32,356 bases of DNA, from contig CAAGGY010000109.1 in NCBI GenBank assembly GCA_900769525.1, positions 1 through 32,356 of the forward strand, given 5' to 3'. A program made the translations under genes and the position numbers. The stretch's first letter is position 1. Each line of letters opens with the position of its first letter. Below the pieces are notes generated by a model. The model saw nothing but the letters and a program-made list of their open reading frames with translations, ran no database searches and was not told the origin of the DNA. Below are positions 32,044 through 32,356 of the stretch, in pieces. The DNA is from an uncultured Alistipes sp. (GTDB lineage Bacteria; Bacteroidota; Bacteroidia; Bacteroidales; Rikenellaceae).

Positions 32044-32191
32044 TGAAAAAAGCCCCTCTTTGAGATAATGAAAAATGGCGGGGCTCAACGTAAATAGTGA
32101 AGATCTTTTTAGTTTTTATTGGGTTATGATCCCTATCGCACGATGGGGTGATAAGGGGATTGGTCGACAAGGCCAATCCCCTCTTTTTTTT
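32044..32191 (+). ncRNA. Candidate small RNA or leader of about 148 nt
   Basis: No protein-coding frame of note lies between the promoter-like site and a strong terminator. Three hairpins are visible: AGCCCC/GGGGCT (32051-32056 with 32080-32085), CCCTATCG/CGATGGGG (32131-32138 with 32141-32148, one G-U; the tip must open) and the terminator. The segment between the first two is A/T-rich. It could be an independent regulatory RNA or an attenuator for a gene beyond the window. I do not recognise a known class. Confidence 0.45.
32154..32191 (+). terminator. Strong intrinsic terminator of the small RNA
   Basis: AGGGGATTGG (32154-32163) pairs perfectly with CCAATCCCCT (32173-32182), extendable by two inner pairs, followed by eight T (32184-32191). 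Confidence 0.92.
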
Positions 32192-32356
32192 GTGCTATCG
32201 AGGCGACAATAGAGTGTGCCGTCGATAGGTAGTACTTGATGTATGTCCCATTAACAGCACCTTTGATAGCTGTAGAGGATGTCTGTCTTAGAAGCGAAAA
32301 TTAATTTTTGATTAGAGGGCTGCAGATACAACGCTCAACGAAAATGCCGTCGATGG
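32192..32356. other. Tail of the window with no recognised gene
   Basis: I see no convincing coding frame. A hairpin is formed by CTATCGAGGC (32195-32204) and GCCGTCGATAG (32218-32228, one bulge). The 10-mer TGCCGTCGAT occurs at 32217-32226 and again at 32345-32354. An ATG at 32344 could open a gene beyond the edge. Confidence 0.4.

Noticed and set aside
32131..32182. tRNA or known riboswitch in the small-RNA region
   Set aside because: The hairpins do not form a cloverleaf and I found no conserved aptamer core I could name.
1..32356. Mobile elements, CRISPR arrays and tRNA genes
   Set aside because: I saw no transposase or integrase, no regularly spaced repeats and no cloverleaf-like sequence anywhere in the window.

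Overview
The window looks like the chromosome of a Bacteroidales member (gut-type Bacteroidota). Promoters match the Bacteroidota pattern (TTTG-like -33 box, about 20 bases, then TAnnTTTG). There is a secreted LacZ-type glycoside hydrolase, a type A RNase P RNA of the group, and an ammonia-lyase closely resembling the Flavobacterium tyrosine enzyme. A low-GC relative of Alistipes/Rikenellaceae is possible, but I cannot place it to genus.

Layout. 1-1054 (+): the 3' end of leuS and a short formate/nitrite-type channel, ended by a perfect hairpin. 1114-4850 (-): a periplasmic GH2 beta-galactosidase with a nitroreductase upstream of it. 4871-5315: divergent overlapping promoters, rnpB (+) and its terminator. 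5334-6602 (-): two small secreted proteins of unknown function. 6647-28279 (-): a 20-gene biosynthetic cluster, almost all overlapping or a few bases apart, read from one clear promoter at 28354-28385. 28615-31874 (-): a four-gene stress-type operon (hemerythrin/RIC-like protein, LuxR-type regulator with a degenerate receiver, CutC, exported transglutaminase-like protein) with its own promoter and terminator. 31875-32356: divergent promoters and a probable small RNA (+) with a strong terminator.

The central system is an aryl polyene (flexirubin/xanthomonadin-type) pigment-lipid pathway. A tyrosine ammonia-lyase should make 4-coumarate, and a PaaK-like adenylating ligase should activate it. 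Two ACPs, three active ketosynthases, a chain-length-factor-like partner, a FabG ketoreductase and two hotdog dehydratases would extend it to a conjugated polyene. A methyltransferase and a FAD desaturase/isomerase-like enzyme could modify it. Acyltransferases, a GT2-DUF2062 glycosyltransferase, a polysaccharide deacetylase, a C45 Ntn-type acyltransferase, a LolA-like carrier and an MMPL-PlsC-methyltransferase fusion would attach it to a lipid or glycolipid and move it to the envelope. I see no KAS III (DarB), aromatase/cyclase (DarA) or phosphopantetheinyl transferase in the window, so the expected product is an aryl polyene without the dialkylresorcinol half of a true flexirubin.

Features least explained by the standard picture: two dehydratases with complementary halves of the usual catalytic dyad; a ketosynthase carrying a C-terminal domain visibly related to the separate chain-length factor; a C45 hydrolase/acyltransferase with a TPR tail; and a small RNA with mutually exclusive pairings.
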